From: Microbacterium endophyticum
GTDB lineage: Bacteria > Actinomycetota > Actinomycetes > Actinomycetales > Microbacteriaceae
Assembly: GCF_011047135.1 (NCBI RefSeq)
Contig: NZ_CP049255.1
Span: 2,604,001 to 2,668,000, forward strand
Direction of reading: 5' to 3'
Length of the DNA: 64,000 bases
Below the pieces are notes generated by a model. The model searched no databases. It was not told where the DNA came from and was given only the letters and a program-made list of their open reading frames with translations. This document shows, piece by piece, positions 51,935-60,899 of this stretch (the first letter of the stretch is position 1; every line of letters begins with the position of its first letter). The position numbers were made by a program, and so were the translations under genes.

Positions 51935-51982
51935 ATCGTGCAGGACGCGCAGAGAGTAGCGCTTGGAGAAAAAGGGAGCACC

Positions 51983-52831
51983 ATGACAACCTCTCAATCA
52001 CCGATCGCTGTCACAGGCAGCACGGGGGCACTAGGCGGCAAAGTTGCTTCATTGCTTTCCGGCGATGGCTATTCTCTGCGACTGCTTGCTCGCTCGCCCG
52101 AGCGCGCACCAGCGTTCCCAAACAGCACGGTTGTCGAATGCAATTTTGGCGACCTGGATCAAGCAACCGAAGCGCTTCGCGGAGTCGAGGTGCTTTTCAT
52201 GGTGTCTGCGGCGGAGCACGAAGACCGCCTCACACAGCACCTCACGTTCGTTGATGCCGCCCAAGCCGCGGGCGTGAAGCACATCGTGTACACGTCTTTT
52301 CAGGGCGCGGCTCCAGGCGCTCTGTTCACTCTTGCCCGCGATCACTACGCGACCGAGCAGCACATCAAGGCATCCGGGATGTCGTGGACCATGCTCCGTG
52401 ACAGTTTTTATCTCGACTTTCTTGCCGCCGTGGTCGGTGAGGACGGCGTGATTCGAGGCCCGGCGGGCAGCGGTCGCGTGGCCGCCGTATCGCGGGATGA
52501 CGTCGCACGGGTAGCGGCCGAGGTTCTGCGCAACCCCGAAGCGCACGCCGTCTCGACGTATGATCTCACCGGGCCGACGGCCGTCTCTTTCGACGAAGCC
52601 GCGAAGATCATCAGCGATGCCACCGGTCAGCGCGTGACCTTCCACAATGAAACTCTCGCCGAAGCATACGAGTCGCGAAAGCCCTGGGGAGCGCCCGACT
52701 GGCAAAACGATGCGTGGGTGAGCACCTACACGGCGATCGCGGCAGGCGAAGTCTCAGCTGTCAGCGACGCCGTCGAAAAAATCACCGGGCAAAAACCGAT
52801 GTCGTTGCAACAGTTCGTCGCCGCGCGCTAG
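51983..52831 (+). CDS. NmrA-like / atypical SDR NAD(P)-binding reductase (QorB-like)
   Basis: A 282-aa protein with the N-terminal 'VTGSTGALGGKVASLL' NAD(P) motif, 'LRLLARSPERAP', 'VKHIVYTSFQGAAP' and a C-terminal substrate part ('YDLTGPTAVSFDEAAKIISDATGQRV'), typical of SDR a5/NmrA quinone reductase (QorB) relatives. The ATG at 51983 follows AGGGAGC. It is convergent with the crcB pair (4-bp overlap). The substrate is unknown; a quinone or NADPH sensor role are both possible. Confidence 0.85.
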   Translation: MTTSQSPIAVTGSTGALGGKVASLLSGDGYSLRLLARSPERAPAFPNSTVVECNFGDLDQATEALRGVEVLFMVSAAEHEDRLTQHLTFVDAAQAAGVKHIVYTSFQGAAPGALFTLARDHYATEQHIKASGMSWTMLRDSFYLDFLAAVVGEDGVIRGPAGSGRVAAVSRDDVARVAAEVLRNPEAHAVSTYDLTGPTAVSFDEAAKIISDATGQRVTFHNETLAEAYESRKPWGAPDWQNDAWVSTYTAIAAGEVSAVSDAVEKITGQKPMSLQQFVAAR

Positions 52832-53205
52832 GCGAGCCCGCCGAGCCACAGCCCGAAGGCGGCGGCAGCCACGCACGTTGCCAGGACGCCGAAACCGTTG
52901 AATGCGGCGGCTCCCCAGCGTTTTTCTTGCAGCAACCGCACTGTCTCGAAGCTCGCGGTTGAGAAGGTGGTGTAGCCACCTAAGAACCCGGTACCGATGA
53001 CGAGGTACCAGCCTTCTGGCAGCATGTTCGCAATCAAGAGGCCGGTGAAGAAGCCTAAAGCGAGTGATCCCGTCGCGTTGATCGCGAAGGTCCCAAACGG
53101 AAACGTCGAGCTCAGTCTGCTTCGAATGAGCCCGTCGAGCGTCAGACGAGATACCGCGCCGAGACCGCCGGCAAGCGAAATCGCGAGGAACAGGAGGGGC
53201 GTCAT
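52828..53205 (-). CDS. crcB: Fluoride channel subunit CrcB/Fluc 1
   Basis: A 125-aa four-helix protein with the Fluc signature 'GFLGGYTTFSTASFET' and 'GTFAINATGSLALGFFTG' (the conserved Asn). Fluc channels expel fluoride; paired genes form dual-topology heterodimers. The start overlaps the second crcB gene by 4 bp. Confidence 0.93.
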   Translation of the reverse strand: MTPLLFLAISLAGGLGAVSRLTLDGLIRSRLSSTFPFGTFAINATGSLALGFFTGLLIANMLPEGWYLVIGTGFLGGYTTFSTASFETVRLLQEKRWGAAAFNGFGVLATCVAAAAFGLWLGGLA

Positions 53206-53723
53206 TTCACGCCTTCAGTTCGGGTTTGCTGCTGGCGGTGCCGCGCCGAGCCCAGAAGAATACCGAGGCCTGTCGCTGCGGCGCCGATGAGCACAGTTCC
53301 GACCGCGTAGCCGATCGCGGTCGTCGCATGCCCCGTTGTAAGAAGTGCGGCGCTGTCGGCCGCAAGTGCGCTGTAGGTGGTGAATCCACCCATGAAGCCC
53401 GTGCCCACCAAGAGCCGCGCGGCGCGGCGCGCCCCGGCATCCGGGCCACGGCGCGTGAGCGCCTCGAGAAGGAGCCCGAGGAGCAGGGCGCCCAAGATGT
53501 TCACGGCGAAGATCGCCCACGGAACTTCACCGCCAGAAGGCAACGCGAGACTCACTCCCTCGCGGGCTGCGGTGCCCAGTGCCCCGCCGACGAAGACAAA
53601 AACCAGGGACGCCGGCCGCAAGTGCAGCGGTAGGAGGGTTTTACCGGATGCCTCGACGACCTCGATGTCGGGATCTTGCGGGAGATCACGCTCAGCGCTA
53701 TTAGAAGGTTCGGTGGGGGCCAT
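53202..53723 (-). CDS. crcB: Fluoride channel subunit CrcB/Fluc 2
   Basis: A 173-aa CrcB with an extra acidic N-terminus of about 45 residues before the four helices. The signature is 'GFMGGFTTYSALAAD' and the pore-lining Asn is in 'AIFAVNILGALLLG'. I start at the ATG at 53723 rather than 53762. It is translated just ahead of the other crcB, and begins 2 bp after the response regulator gene ends. Confidence 0.9.
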   Translation of the reverse strand: MAPTEPSNSAERDLPQDPDIEVVEASGKTLLPLHLRPASLVFVFVGGALGTAAREGVSLALPSGGEVPWAIFAVNILGALLLGLLLEALTRRGPDAGARRAARLLVGTGFMGGFTTYSALAADSAALLTTGHATTAIGYAVGTVLIGAAATGLGILLGSARHRQQQTRTEGVK

Positions 53724-53724
53724 A

Positions 53725-54105
53725 TCAGGCGTCGAGGGAGGGCGTGTCGCACAAGCGTGCAACCGCGGTCAGGAGTGAATCCCGCGTGAACGGCTTTGTC
53801 ATCACGTCTTCGAAGCCCTGCGTCCGTGCAAAGGCGAGATCGTCGGGATCTGAACGGGCGGTGACGAGCAGCAGGCGGATGTGCTTCGTCGCATCCTGCG
53901 CACGAAGAGCTGCCGCGAGTGCGATGCCATCGAGCCGCGGCATCATCCAATCGACGACGGCGATGTCTGTCGGCGCCGCGGTGAGCCCAACGAGCGCGGC
54001 GGCACCGTCTTCGTACGTCGACACCTCGTAGCCTGCACGCTGCAATCGTGCGGCTATGAGACGCGCAATATCTTGCTCATCGTCAACTACCGCAACTGTT
54101 GCCAT
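53725..54105 (-). CDS. Single-domain response regulator
   Basis: A 126-aa receiver domain without an output domain: acidic pair 'VVDDEQD', phospho-acceptor Asp in 'VVDWMMPRLDG', Thr in 'LVTARSD' and Lys in 'DVMTKPF'. The ATG at 54105 is chosen (AAAGG upstream); 54141 and 54123 are alternatives. It is divergent from the histidine kinase, with which it very probably pairs; the absence of a DNA-binding domain means the output is a protein partner or a phosphorelay. Confidence 0.9.
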   Translation of the reverse strand: MATVAVVDDEQDIARLIAARLQRAGYEVSTYEDGAAALVGLTAAPTDIAVVDWMMPRLDGIALAAALRAQDATKHIRLLLVTARSDPDDLAFARTQGFEDVMTKPFTRDSLLTAVARLCDTPSLDA

Positions 54106-54175
54106 AAGAACGGCGCCTTTCATGGATGCCCGTCGATTCAACTATCGTAGGCGTACACGACAGAGAGGTCGTCCC

Positions 54176-56179
54176 GTGTCCAACACCAGCATGGCAGCAC
54201 GGTCGCAAGCCGCGCCTGCTCGTCTCAGGCTTCTGCTCGTCGCGGGTCTTCTAGTTTTGACCGGAATATCGGCGCTCGCCATGGCGCTCCGGAACCCGGG
54301 GGAAGCGGACATTGCACGGTGGTGGCCGGCATCAGCTACGGCTTTGGCCGCTGCGCTCTTTGCCCGCAAACGTGAGGTTTGGTATGTGCTGGCCGCGATC
54401 GTTGTGGTGACAGCCCTGGGGTCGCTCGGTGCTGGCAGACTGTGGCAGTTCTCGCTCATTGGCGGCGTCGGGAGCGCGATCGAGGCTTGGCTCATCGCGG
54501 CAATTATCTCCGGCAGCGACGGCAAGACCACGCTGAAGAGCGTCACCGACGTCGGTCGATTTCTGATTGCGAATGTCGCGGGAACAGTGGTCGGCGCCGT
54601 GATCGTCGCTGGGGGCGCACAAATTTCGGGGCTGGACTTCGCGGAAACTTTCGTGCTTGTGGCCGCGTCGCACGGCGTTTCAATCGTGATTCTCGTACCG
54701 ATTTTCATTATCAATCGGGTCCGATTCCGCGTGTCCACGCGGCCGCAAACCGTGGCGGTCAGTCTTGCTCTCGCCGCAGCAGTGGTAGCGGCGTTCTTTC
54801 CAGGAAGCCCGGCGCCGCTCACCTTTTTGCCTGTTCCCATACTGGTGTGGGCTGCGCTCTCACAATCGATGCTTACGGCTGCCATACAGGTTGCATTCGT
54901 CGCAGCGGGCGTCAGCACACTCACACTGTTGGGGGGAGGAGCCTTCGCCTACTTCGTGGGACCGTTCTCGGTCGTGGCCATTCCTCAACTCTATGCCTTC
55001 ACACTCGCTGTGCTTACTTTGGTAATCGGTGCAGCAACGCAGGAACGCCGCGTCGGCGATCGTCGCGCACAGGCTCTTTTGGCGCTCGTGCAAGATGCCT
55101 TCGAGCGCGGTCCCGACGGGTTTGCACTCCTGGAGGAAAGGGAAGAAGGGATATACCAAGCGGTGGACATCAACGCGGTGGCACCAACGCTCTTGCCCGG
55201 CACATTCGAGGACGTGGAAGGCAAATGGCAACTTCGACGGTCGAGCCGGCTGTTTGACGTCGTTTCCGAAATGCCTCTCGGCGCGACAAGAATTCTCGAA
55301 TGGGGTTCGGGGTCGGAAACGTCGCCGACGACGAGAGTCACTCTCTTAATTGGGTCGGAAGAGAACGACGGGCGAATGGTGGTCGCATCAATCAAGGACC
55401 TTGCGCCGCTGCGTGAGGCGGAAGAGCGGCTACAGCTACAAATTGAGCGCGAGCGCGCGACAATCGATGCGCTTCGCAGACTGAACCAGCAAAAGAATGA
55501 TTTTGTGGCGAGCGTGTCGCATGAACTGCGCACCCCGATCACGTCGATCCTCGGGTACGCGGAGGAGATGCGTGACGACGATTCCGATGATAAGTCTGCG
55601 GAATACCTCGAAGTCATCCAGCGCAACGCGTTGAGGCTTTTAGGCGTTGTCAACGATGTGTTGCTGGTGGCTCAACGAAATAGCGATACGGACGCCGAGG
55701 CGAGACGAAATGACGTCGTTGTTGTTGACGCGGTGGGAAAGTGCATCTCTGATCTCGGCCACCAGATCCGTAGCAAGCGGATCCATGTGGACGCAGCAAT
55801 TGACCGGAGTATCCGATTGCATGTTTCGGAATCCGATTTCGAGCGAGTGCTTTCGAACCTTATGACGAACGCGATCAAGTTCTCGCCGAGCGAGGGAAAA
55901 ATCACGCTCTCGGCAATAGTCGATGGTGCCGTGGTCGTGATCGGGGTCGAAGATGAGGGCCCGGGCATCAGCGTTGAGGATCGTGATCGTATTTTCGACC
56001 CGTTTTACCGGAGTCCGCAAGCCACCCGCGATGGCGTACCGGGAACAGGGTTAGGGCTCCCCATTGCGCGGGAACTTGTCCAGTCGATGGGAGGAACGAT
56101 CAGCTTGCGAGCTGACCTATCCGCGGGAACCTGTATCGAAGTGCGTATTCCGCGCGTTATGCCGGCGGCCACTCGATAA
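54176..56179 (+). CDS. Membrane sensor histidine kinase (MASE1-like sensor)
   Basis: A 667-aa kinase. Residues 1-290 form about eight membrane helices resembling MASE1 ('WWPASATALAAALFARKREVWY'); a PAS-like segment follows (about 300-420), then HisKA with His449 in 'SVSHELRTPITSILGY', and an ATPase domain with N-box 'LSNLMTNAIKFSPSEG', G1 'EDEGPGIS', 'IFDPFYRS' and G2 'GVPGTGLGLPIARELV'. I place the start at the GTG at 54176 after AGAGAGG. The frame extends upstream over the response regulator only as antisense. It overlaps the lipoprotein gene by 23 bp at the 3' ends. Confidence 0.9.
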   Translation: MSNTSMAARSQAAPARLRLLLVAGLLVLTGISALAMALRNPGEADIARWWPASATALAAALFARKREVWYVLAAIVVVTALGSLGAGRLWQFSLIGGVGSAIEAWLIAAIISGSDGKTTLKSVTDVGRFLIANVAGTVVGAVIVAGGAQISGLDFAETFVLVAASHGVSIVILVPIFIINRVRFRVSTRPQTVAVSLALAAAVVAAFFPGSPAPLTFLPVPILVWAALSQSMLTAAIQVAFVAAGVSTLTLLGGGAFAYFVGPFSVVAIPQLYAFTLAVLTLVIGAATQERRVGDRRAQALLALVQDAFERGPDGFALLEEREEGIYQAVDINAVAPTLLPGTFEDVEGKWQLRRSSRLFDVVSEMPLGATRILEWGSGSETSPTTRVTLLIGSEENDGRMVVASIKDLAPLREAEERLQLQIERERATIDALRRLNQQKNDFVASVSHELRTPITSILGYAEEMRDDDSDDKSAEYLEVIQRNALRLLGVVNDVLLVAQRNSDTDAEARRNDVVVVDAVGKCISDLGHQIRSKRIHVDAAIDRSIRLHVSESDFERVLSNLMTNAIKFSPSEGKITLSAIVDGAVVVIGVEDEGPGISVEDRDRIFDPFYRSPQATRDGVPGTGLGLPIARELVQSMGGTISLRADLSAGTCIEVRIPRVMPAATR

Positions 56180-56735
56180 GAAGAAGGCCCTGCTTGGTGT
56201 CAGCCAGCTTGATACCGTCGTCTTCGAACAGATACGTCATACCGAAGCCATCGTCGTCGGTCGCGATGGCGGTGTCAGCGCTTTCGGTTACGTAGTCACC
56301 CGAATCGTCGTCGACAACAATCCACCCCTGGGCAATCAGTTCGGTTCGCACCTCGGATGCCTCAGCTCCAGTTGCCGGCGCCCAGCCGAATATCTGTACA
56401 TGATCCGTCGCGACAGAGAAGTCGCCCCACGTGCAGAGCACGCTTCCTGTCAGTTTGAGACTGCCGACCCGCATGATGTCTTCTCGCGCACTCCAGCCGA
56501 GGCTCTCAAAGTCAGCGACGGTCGACTCCGGGAGAATTGTCGTGCACGTGGGGTCTACCGGTTCTGTCGGCTCCGGAGTAACCGTTGCCGTCGGTTCTGA
56601 AGACGACTCTGACGGTGTCGTGTCCGTTGACGGCTCAGCAGTAGTCTCTTCAGCCGCCGTGCAACCGGAAACGAACAATGCGCCTGTAAGCAGCGTGGCG
56701 ATAGCGAAAGTGCGAACGACGAATGGTCGAGTCAT
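56157..56735 (-). CDS. Putative secreted lipoprotein, hypothetical
   Basis: A 192-aa protein with a signal peptide and lipobox 'GALFVSGC' (Cys25), then a Thr/Ser/Pro/Glu-rich linker (26-60) and a compact domain with two cysteines ('DPTCTTILP', 'SVLCTWGD'). It should be anchored to the outer face of the membrane. I do not recognise the domain. The start overlaps the stop of the inositol-phosphatase gene (ATGA), so both are cotranscribed. Confidence 0.8.
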   Translation of the reverse strand: MTRPFVVRTFAIATLLTGALFVSGCTAAEETTAEPSTDTTPSESSSEPTATVTPEPTEPVDPTCTTILPESTVADFESLGWSAREDIMRVGSLKLTGSVLCTWGDFSVATDHVQIFGWAPATGAEASEVRTELIAQGWIVVDDDSGDYVTESADTAIATDDDGFGMTYLFEDDGIKLADTKQGLLLIEWPPA

Positions 56736-57586
56736 GAAGAGCTCTCTGCAGGGGCTGTGAGTGGAGCATTGTGGGCAACGGCAAGGAATGAGTCGTGCAA
56801 AATGCCGTTCGACGCGAAACTCGACCGGTCGGCGATCGTGTGCTCCCCGTTGAAGGCGGTAAACATGCCGCCCGCTTCGAAGATGATCGGAACTATTGCT
56901 GCGATGTCGTATTCCTTGACATCGAACTCTGCGACGAGTTCAAGGCGCCCTTCGGCAAGCAGCATGTATGGCCAGGCGTCGCCGTAGCCACGGTCGCGCC
57001 ACACGCTTCGGGTGAGGCGAACAAGGCTCTCGAGGCGGCCAGCGTCATCCCACTGCTCGATGCTTTGAAAACTGAAGGATGCCTCAGCAACTGTGCTCAC
57101 GTTGGACACGCCTAATCGGCGAGGTTCGCCGTCGGTGTTGGTCCACGCTCCGAGATGCGTGGCAGCCCACCAGCGGCGACCGATTGCAGGTTGGCTGACG
57201 ACACCAACGCGTGGAACTCCGTCGATCGCAAGAGAAATAAGGGTCGTCCACATCGGGATGCCCTTCAAATAGTTGGCCGTCCCATCGATCGGATCAATAA
57301 TCCACTGGCGCGTCGAGGTTCCGGTGATCCCGAACTCCTCCCCGAAGACGCCATCCGTCGGGCGCTCCGCCTCGAGCAGGGACCGAATCGCTCGCTCGGC
57401 CGCGAGGTCTGCTTCGGTGACGTGGGTGGCATCCGATTTGGTGCTGATGTCGAGATCGGGATCATCGAATTTCGCCATCGTGACGGTATCTGCGGCATCC
57501 GCGAGTCGGAGGGCAAGGAGGAGGTCGTCTTCCAGGTTGCCGTCGAATGGCGAGGCGAAGTCGAGCGCTGATTTACCTGGAGTCAC
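56732..57586 (-). CDS. Inositol monophosphatase family protein (possibly histidinol-phosphatase HisN)
   Basis: A 284-aa enzyme of the IMPase superfamily with the metal sites 'GVFGEEFG', 'WIIDPIDGTANYLKG' and 'YGDAWPYMLLAEGRLE'. The last motif resembles the actinobacterial HisN histidinol-phosphate phosphatases more than SuhB or inositol phosphatases. No other his gene is nearby. The ATG at 57586 is used. It leads the two-gene transcript with the lipoprotein. Confidence 0.85.
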   Translation of the reverse strand: MTPGKSALDFASPFDGNLEDDLLLALRLADAADTVTMAKFDDPDLDISTKSDATHVTEADLAAERAIRSLLEAERPTDGVFGEEFGITGTSTRQWIIDPIDGTANYLKGIPMWTTLISLAIDGVPRVGVVSQPAIGRRWWAATHLGAWTNTDGEPRRLGVSNVSTVAEASFSFQSIEQWDDAGRLESLVRLTRSVWRDRGYGDAWPYMLLAEGRLELVAEFDVKEYDIAAIVPIIFEAGGMFTAFNGEHTIADRSSFASNGILHDSFLAVAHNAPLTAPAESSS

Positions 57587-57689
57587 TCGTAAAGGATATC
57601 GGCAGGTTGCGGTCTCGATTCGCGGTACAGGCCGTCGTGATGATAATGTTGACCCTCGGTTCGCAGTGATGTTTTTTACTGTAAATCAT

Positions 57690-57762
57690 GCACCTCTAGC
57701 TCAATCGGCAGAGCAACTGACTCTTAATCAGTGGGTTCTGGGTTCAAGTCCCAGGGGGTGCA
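57690..57762 (+). tRNA. tRNA-Lys (CTT anticodon)
   Basis: 73 nt, acceptor GCACCTC/GGGGTGC, anticodon loop CTCTTAA (CTT), T-arm CTGGGTTCAAGTCCCAG; CCA is not encoded. A TTGACC hexamer 36 bp upstream (57649-57654) may be part of its promoter. Confidence 0.95.
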
Positions 57763-57768
57763 CGGATC

Positions 57769-57804
57769 AGCCTCGTCGACTCTCGCCAGTCTGCGGGGCT
57801 TTTT
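57769..57804 (+). terminator. Probable terminator of tRNA-Lys
   Basis: AGCCTCG pairs with CGGGGCT (one T-G) around an 18-nt loop, followed by TTTTC. Moderate stem, large loop. Confidence 0.5.
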
Positions 57805-57841
57805 CATTTCATACGCGACGCATTCGCCATAGCATCGAGGT

Positions 57842-58477
57842 ATGAGTGATCGCACACCGCAACAGGCTCCCGCCGGCTGGTACCCGGACCCTGCGCATCC
57901 GGGCGCATCACGCTACTAGGATGGCGCCGCATGGACTGGCCACGTGCACGGCGGCACGGTTCCCGCCCAGGATCTGAAGGCGCAGCCAGGAACAGGCTGG
58001 AACACACCCTGGATCTGGCTCATCATTCTCTTGCCCATCATTCCGTCGGTGCTCGTCATGTTCGTGCCGTGGGGCGACATGTTCAACGTCGACTATCTCT
58101 ACAACAACGATCCCATGGCGATGAACCGGGCGATGCTGGGTCTTTACCTTTCACCTGCCTACCTCTTGAGCATCGGCCTGGGCTGGGTCATATTCGGCTT
58201 GAACGTGTTTTTCGCCTACCGAGACTTCGCAAATCTCAGGGCGATGGGCGTGCCCAAACCATTTCACTGGGCATGGCAGTTTCTGAGCCCTGTGTACGTT
58301 ATCGGGCGCTCGGTTGTCGTGATTCGACGTACCGGTCGCGGCGCCGCGCCGCTCTGGGCATTGGGCGGCACGCTCGTGATCGGGCTTCTACTTGCGGGTG
58401 TGATCATTGCCGTGATGTTGTCGGGCATGGGCGACATGATGGGGGAGATCATGCGCTATTCGTCAACGTCGCCATAG
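57842..58477 (+). pseudogene. DUF2510 membrane protein interrupted by an in-frame amber codon
   Basis: The frame from ATG 57842 encodes 'APAGWYPDPAHPGASRY', then TAG at 57917-57919, then 'DGAAWTGHV'. DUF2510 domains normally read R-Y-W-D-G-x-x-W-T, so TAG sits exactly at the conserved Trp (TGG to TAG). The rest of the frame is intact to 58477: a linker, then a membrane domain with about four hydrophobic segments ('WIWLIILLPIIPSVLVMFV', 'LLSIGLGWVIFGLNVFFAYR', 'GGTLVIGLLLAGVIIAVML'). Read through, it would be 211 aa. Without readthrough only a 25-aa peptide or a restart at GTG 57944 remains. A fresh mutation, sequencing error and programmed readthrough are all possible. Confidence 0.8.
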
Positions 58478-58483
58478 CATTCG

Positions 58484-59203
58484 ATGGTGACACGGGACGC
58501 CGACGACGGAGCTGTTGATTCGTCAGACGACGCTGAGCTTCGTGTGCTGCGACAGCGCGCCTACGGACCGGATGCTGATATCGCGCGCGATCTCATGGCG
58601 CTCCAGCGGCTCCGCCACCTCGAAAGCAATGCCAAGATCGCCTCGACGCCGGGGGCTTCGCAGATCTCTTCCGGTCCGAACGCGAAGGACACGTCCGAAG
58701 AGACTGTTGGCGCCGAGCCCGCAGATGCGCGACCTGCGGTCAGCGCACGCATGCGATGGCTGTGGGTTGCGAGCATCGTCGCGGCGATCGGGAGCGCATC
58801 TTTGGTGACTGTCGTGGTGTCAACGAGCTCGCCGACACCGTATGCGCAATTGCATCTGATAGCGGGGGCAGACGTTCCCGAAGATCTTCGCGCCTCGGTC
58901 GATTCTGAGGATTATCGGCGATACGACGACTTCGCGGGCCTACTTATCTCATCGAGTACCGCGCCTTACTTGGGGCAGGAGACCATGTGCATTTACGCAA
59001 TGCACGCGGATCCTGCCGTCGCAGGCCGGTACGGCACCATCGCCGCGTGTGCATTACCTGGGCTCGAACCGACAATGGACTACTACATCGACGAAGCCGC
59101 ACCGGGCTTGCTGCGCGAAAAATTCACTGACGGCATGGCAGTGCGCTTTGTATTGAAAGGCGACACCGTAGCGGTTTACGTCAGCAGCCCGCCGCCGGCG
59201 TGA
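58484..59203 (+). CDS. Single-pass membrane protein, hypothetical
   Basis: A 239-aa protein with an acidic cytoplasmic N-terminus including an SHOCT-like 'ADIARDLMALQRLRHLESN' helix, a membrane helix (about 92-113, 'LWVASIVAAIGSASLVTVVVS') and an external domain with two cysteines ('METMCIYAMHADP'-like and 'IAACALPG'). I do not recognise a family for the external part. It starts 6 bp after the interrupted DUF2510 gene, so it may be its operon partner, and is convergent with the MFS gene. Confidence 0.72.
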   Translation: MVTRDADDGAVDSSDDAELRVLRQRAYGPDADIARDLMALQRLRHLESNAKIASTPGASQISSGPNAKDTSEETVGAEPADARPAVSARMRWLWVASIVAAIGSASLVTVVVSTSSPTPYAQLHLIAGADVPEDLRASVDSEDYRRYDDFAGLLISSSTAPYLGQETMCIYAMHADPAVAGRYGTIAACALPGLEPTMDYYIDEAAPGLLREKFTDGMAVRFVLKGDTVAVYVSSPPPA

Positions 59204-59209
59204 CGAAAG

Positions 59210-60433
59210 CTAGGCCGCGTCACCGATGGCGACTGCCTCAGCGAGTTCTTCGGCATCCGTTTCATGTCCGTCCGCGCGGCGCAGTGCCCGGCGCCCGAGT
59301 GCGATCGTCGCCGTTGCCAACAAGACGGATGCCGCGGCAAACAGATAGGGAACGGCTGCACCGTATGCGTGCCACAGAAGAGCCGCCGTCGGCGGAGCCG
59401 CGGCTCCGCCGAGAAACCGCACCGCCGAGTATGACGACGACGCGACAGTGCGGGGGAGCGATGTTGCCTCCATGACGGTTTCGGTAAGGATCGTGTTGAT
59501 AACACCCAAAATGAGTCCACCGACGATGATCGCCGTTACGAGGCCAGCCGCGGAGTCGACAAAGAACGCGGCGACGATCAAGTCGATCGTCAGCAGCGGT
59601 AGCGCGATGAGCAGTGCGGTGGTCCGCCGCATCCGGCGCAGCATGAGCGGCGCTACCCACACGCTCGTGATTGCTAATGAAATGCCCCACCCGAAGAACG
59701 TGAAGCCGATGCCCATCGCGCCGAACCCGAGCGGAAACGGCGAGAACGCCAAGAGCACGAAGAAGCCGATGTTGTAAAAGAACGCAGCGGTCGCGAGAAC
59801 TGCGATCGCGGGCACCCGGAGTGCGCGGAACGGCGCGGAGAACGGGATCGGGCGGCGTTCTGATTTCGGGCCACGAAGGAGTGTCGACACTGCGATCAGT
59901 GCAATCGCCATGAGAACGACGACCCCGAAGAATGGACCTCGCCAGCTCACTTCGCCGAGGAGGCCGCCGAGAAGCGGGCCGATTGCGATACCGAGCCCGA
60001 GGGCCGCTTCGTAAAGAATGATCGTGCTACCTGCGGTGCCCGCGGTCGCCCCCACGATCGTTGCGAGAGATGTTGAGATGAAGAGTGCGTTACCGAGCCC
60101 CCACCCGGCGCGGAATCCGATGATGGCATCGACGCTCCCGCTAACGGCGCACAAGAGGGCGAAGATGAAAATGAGCGCCAAACCCCAGAGGAGGGTCGCT
60201 TTTGCGCCGATGCGGCTCGAGATCCAACTCGTGACGAGCATCGCAAGCCCGGTGACGACGAGATAGCTCGTGAAGAGGAGCTCGGTCTGCACGGGAGTCG
60301 CATGAAGCGAGTCGGCAATCGCGGGAAGAATCGGATCGACCAATCCAATACCCATGAATGCGACAACACAGGCGAAAAGCACAGCCCACACCTGCATGGG
60401 TTGGCGCCACACGGCTTCGTTTGTGGCACTCAC
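59210..60433 (-). CDS. MFS drug/multidrug-type transporter
   Basis: A 407-aa major facilitator with 12 predicted helices. The TM2-3 loop reads 'WISSRIGAKATLLWG' (motif A-like), and TM5 has 'YEAALGLGIAIGPLLGG' (motif C of drug/H+ antiporters). Its ATG at 60433 overlaps the stop of the MarR regulator by 4 bp, so regulator and pump form an operon in which the repressor probably senses the pump's substrate. The substrate is unknown. Confidence 0.88.
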   Translation of the reverse strand: MSATNEAVWRQPMQVWAVLFACVVAFMGIGLVDPILPAIADSLHATPVQTELLFTSYLVVTGLAMLVTSWISSRIGAKATLLWGLALIFIFALLCAVSGSVDAIIGFRAGWGLGNALFISTSLATIVGATAGTAGSTIILYEAALGLGIAIGPLLGGLLGEVSWRGPFFGVVVLMAIALIAVSTLLRGPKSERRPIPFSAPFRALRVPAIAVLATAAFFYNIGFFVLLAFSPFPLGFGAMGIGFTFFGWGISLAITSVWVAPLMLRRMRRTTALLIALPLLTIDLIVAAFFVDSAAGLVTAIIVGGLILGVINTILTETVMEATSLPRTVASSSYSAVRFLGGAAAPPTAALLWHAYGAAVPYLFAAASVLLATATIALGRRALRRADGHETDAEELAEAVAIGDAA

Positions 60434-60867
60434 CGGATGATGCTCCCTGCCTCGACCCGGGTGTGTTCATCGAGAATCGTGGCCACTCGATTGACCGCAG
60501 CCCAATCCGCTTCCGAAAGGTCGGAAAAAATTGGCTGAAGCGCATCGCGCATCTGCTCTTGCCAGCGCTGGAGTGCTGCTTCGCCGGCCGGTAGCGCGCG
60601 AACTATCGTCGCTCGGGAGTCGGCGGGGTCAGCGGCACGCTCGACGAATCCAAGATCTTCAAGGTGGCCGAGAAGTCTTGTCATCCCGGGTTGCGTAGTG
60701 CGGCACATCGCGGCAAGCTCGCCCACGCGGCGAGGACCGTCTGAACGCAGTAACGAGATGGCGCGCCACTGGGCCGCCGGCGCGTCATTGCCGGTTTTTC
60801 GGGCGGCGATGCGCGCTAGCGCATGCCCACCGACGACCAATCGTTCGAGATCATCACTCTGAGACAT
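60430..60867 (-). CDS. MarR-family regulator of the MFS transporter
   Basis: A 145-aa winged-helix protein: 'WRAISLLRSDGPRRVGELAAMCRTTQPGMTRLLGHLEDLGFVERAADPADSRATIVRALPAG' is a complete MarR domain with the D-S-R wing. The frame extends to 61170, but that part is antisense to the IclR gene; the ATG at 60867 starts the family's N-terminus. An AT-rich block (60868-60895) just upstream is the likely promoter/operator. The 4-bp overlap with the MFS gene indicates cotranscription. Confidence 0.88.
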   Translation of the reverse strand: MSQSDDLERLVVGGHALARIAARKTGNDAPAAQWRAISLLRSDGPRRVGELAAMCRTTQPGMTRLLGHLEDLGFVERAADPADSRATIVRALPAGEAALQRWQEQMRDALQPIFSDLSEADWAAVNRVATILDEHTRVEAGSIIR

Positions 60868-60899
60868 ACCAAAAGTATATAACGGAGATATGTAAAGCG

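Noticed and set aside
53724..54105. Fluoride riboswitch before the crcB pair
   Set aside because: There is no leader: the upstream crcB starts 2 bp after the response regulator gene, and I found no pseudoknot-like leader sequence.
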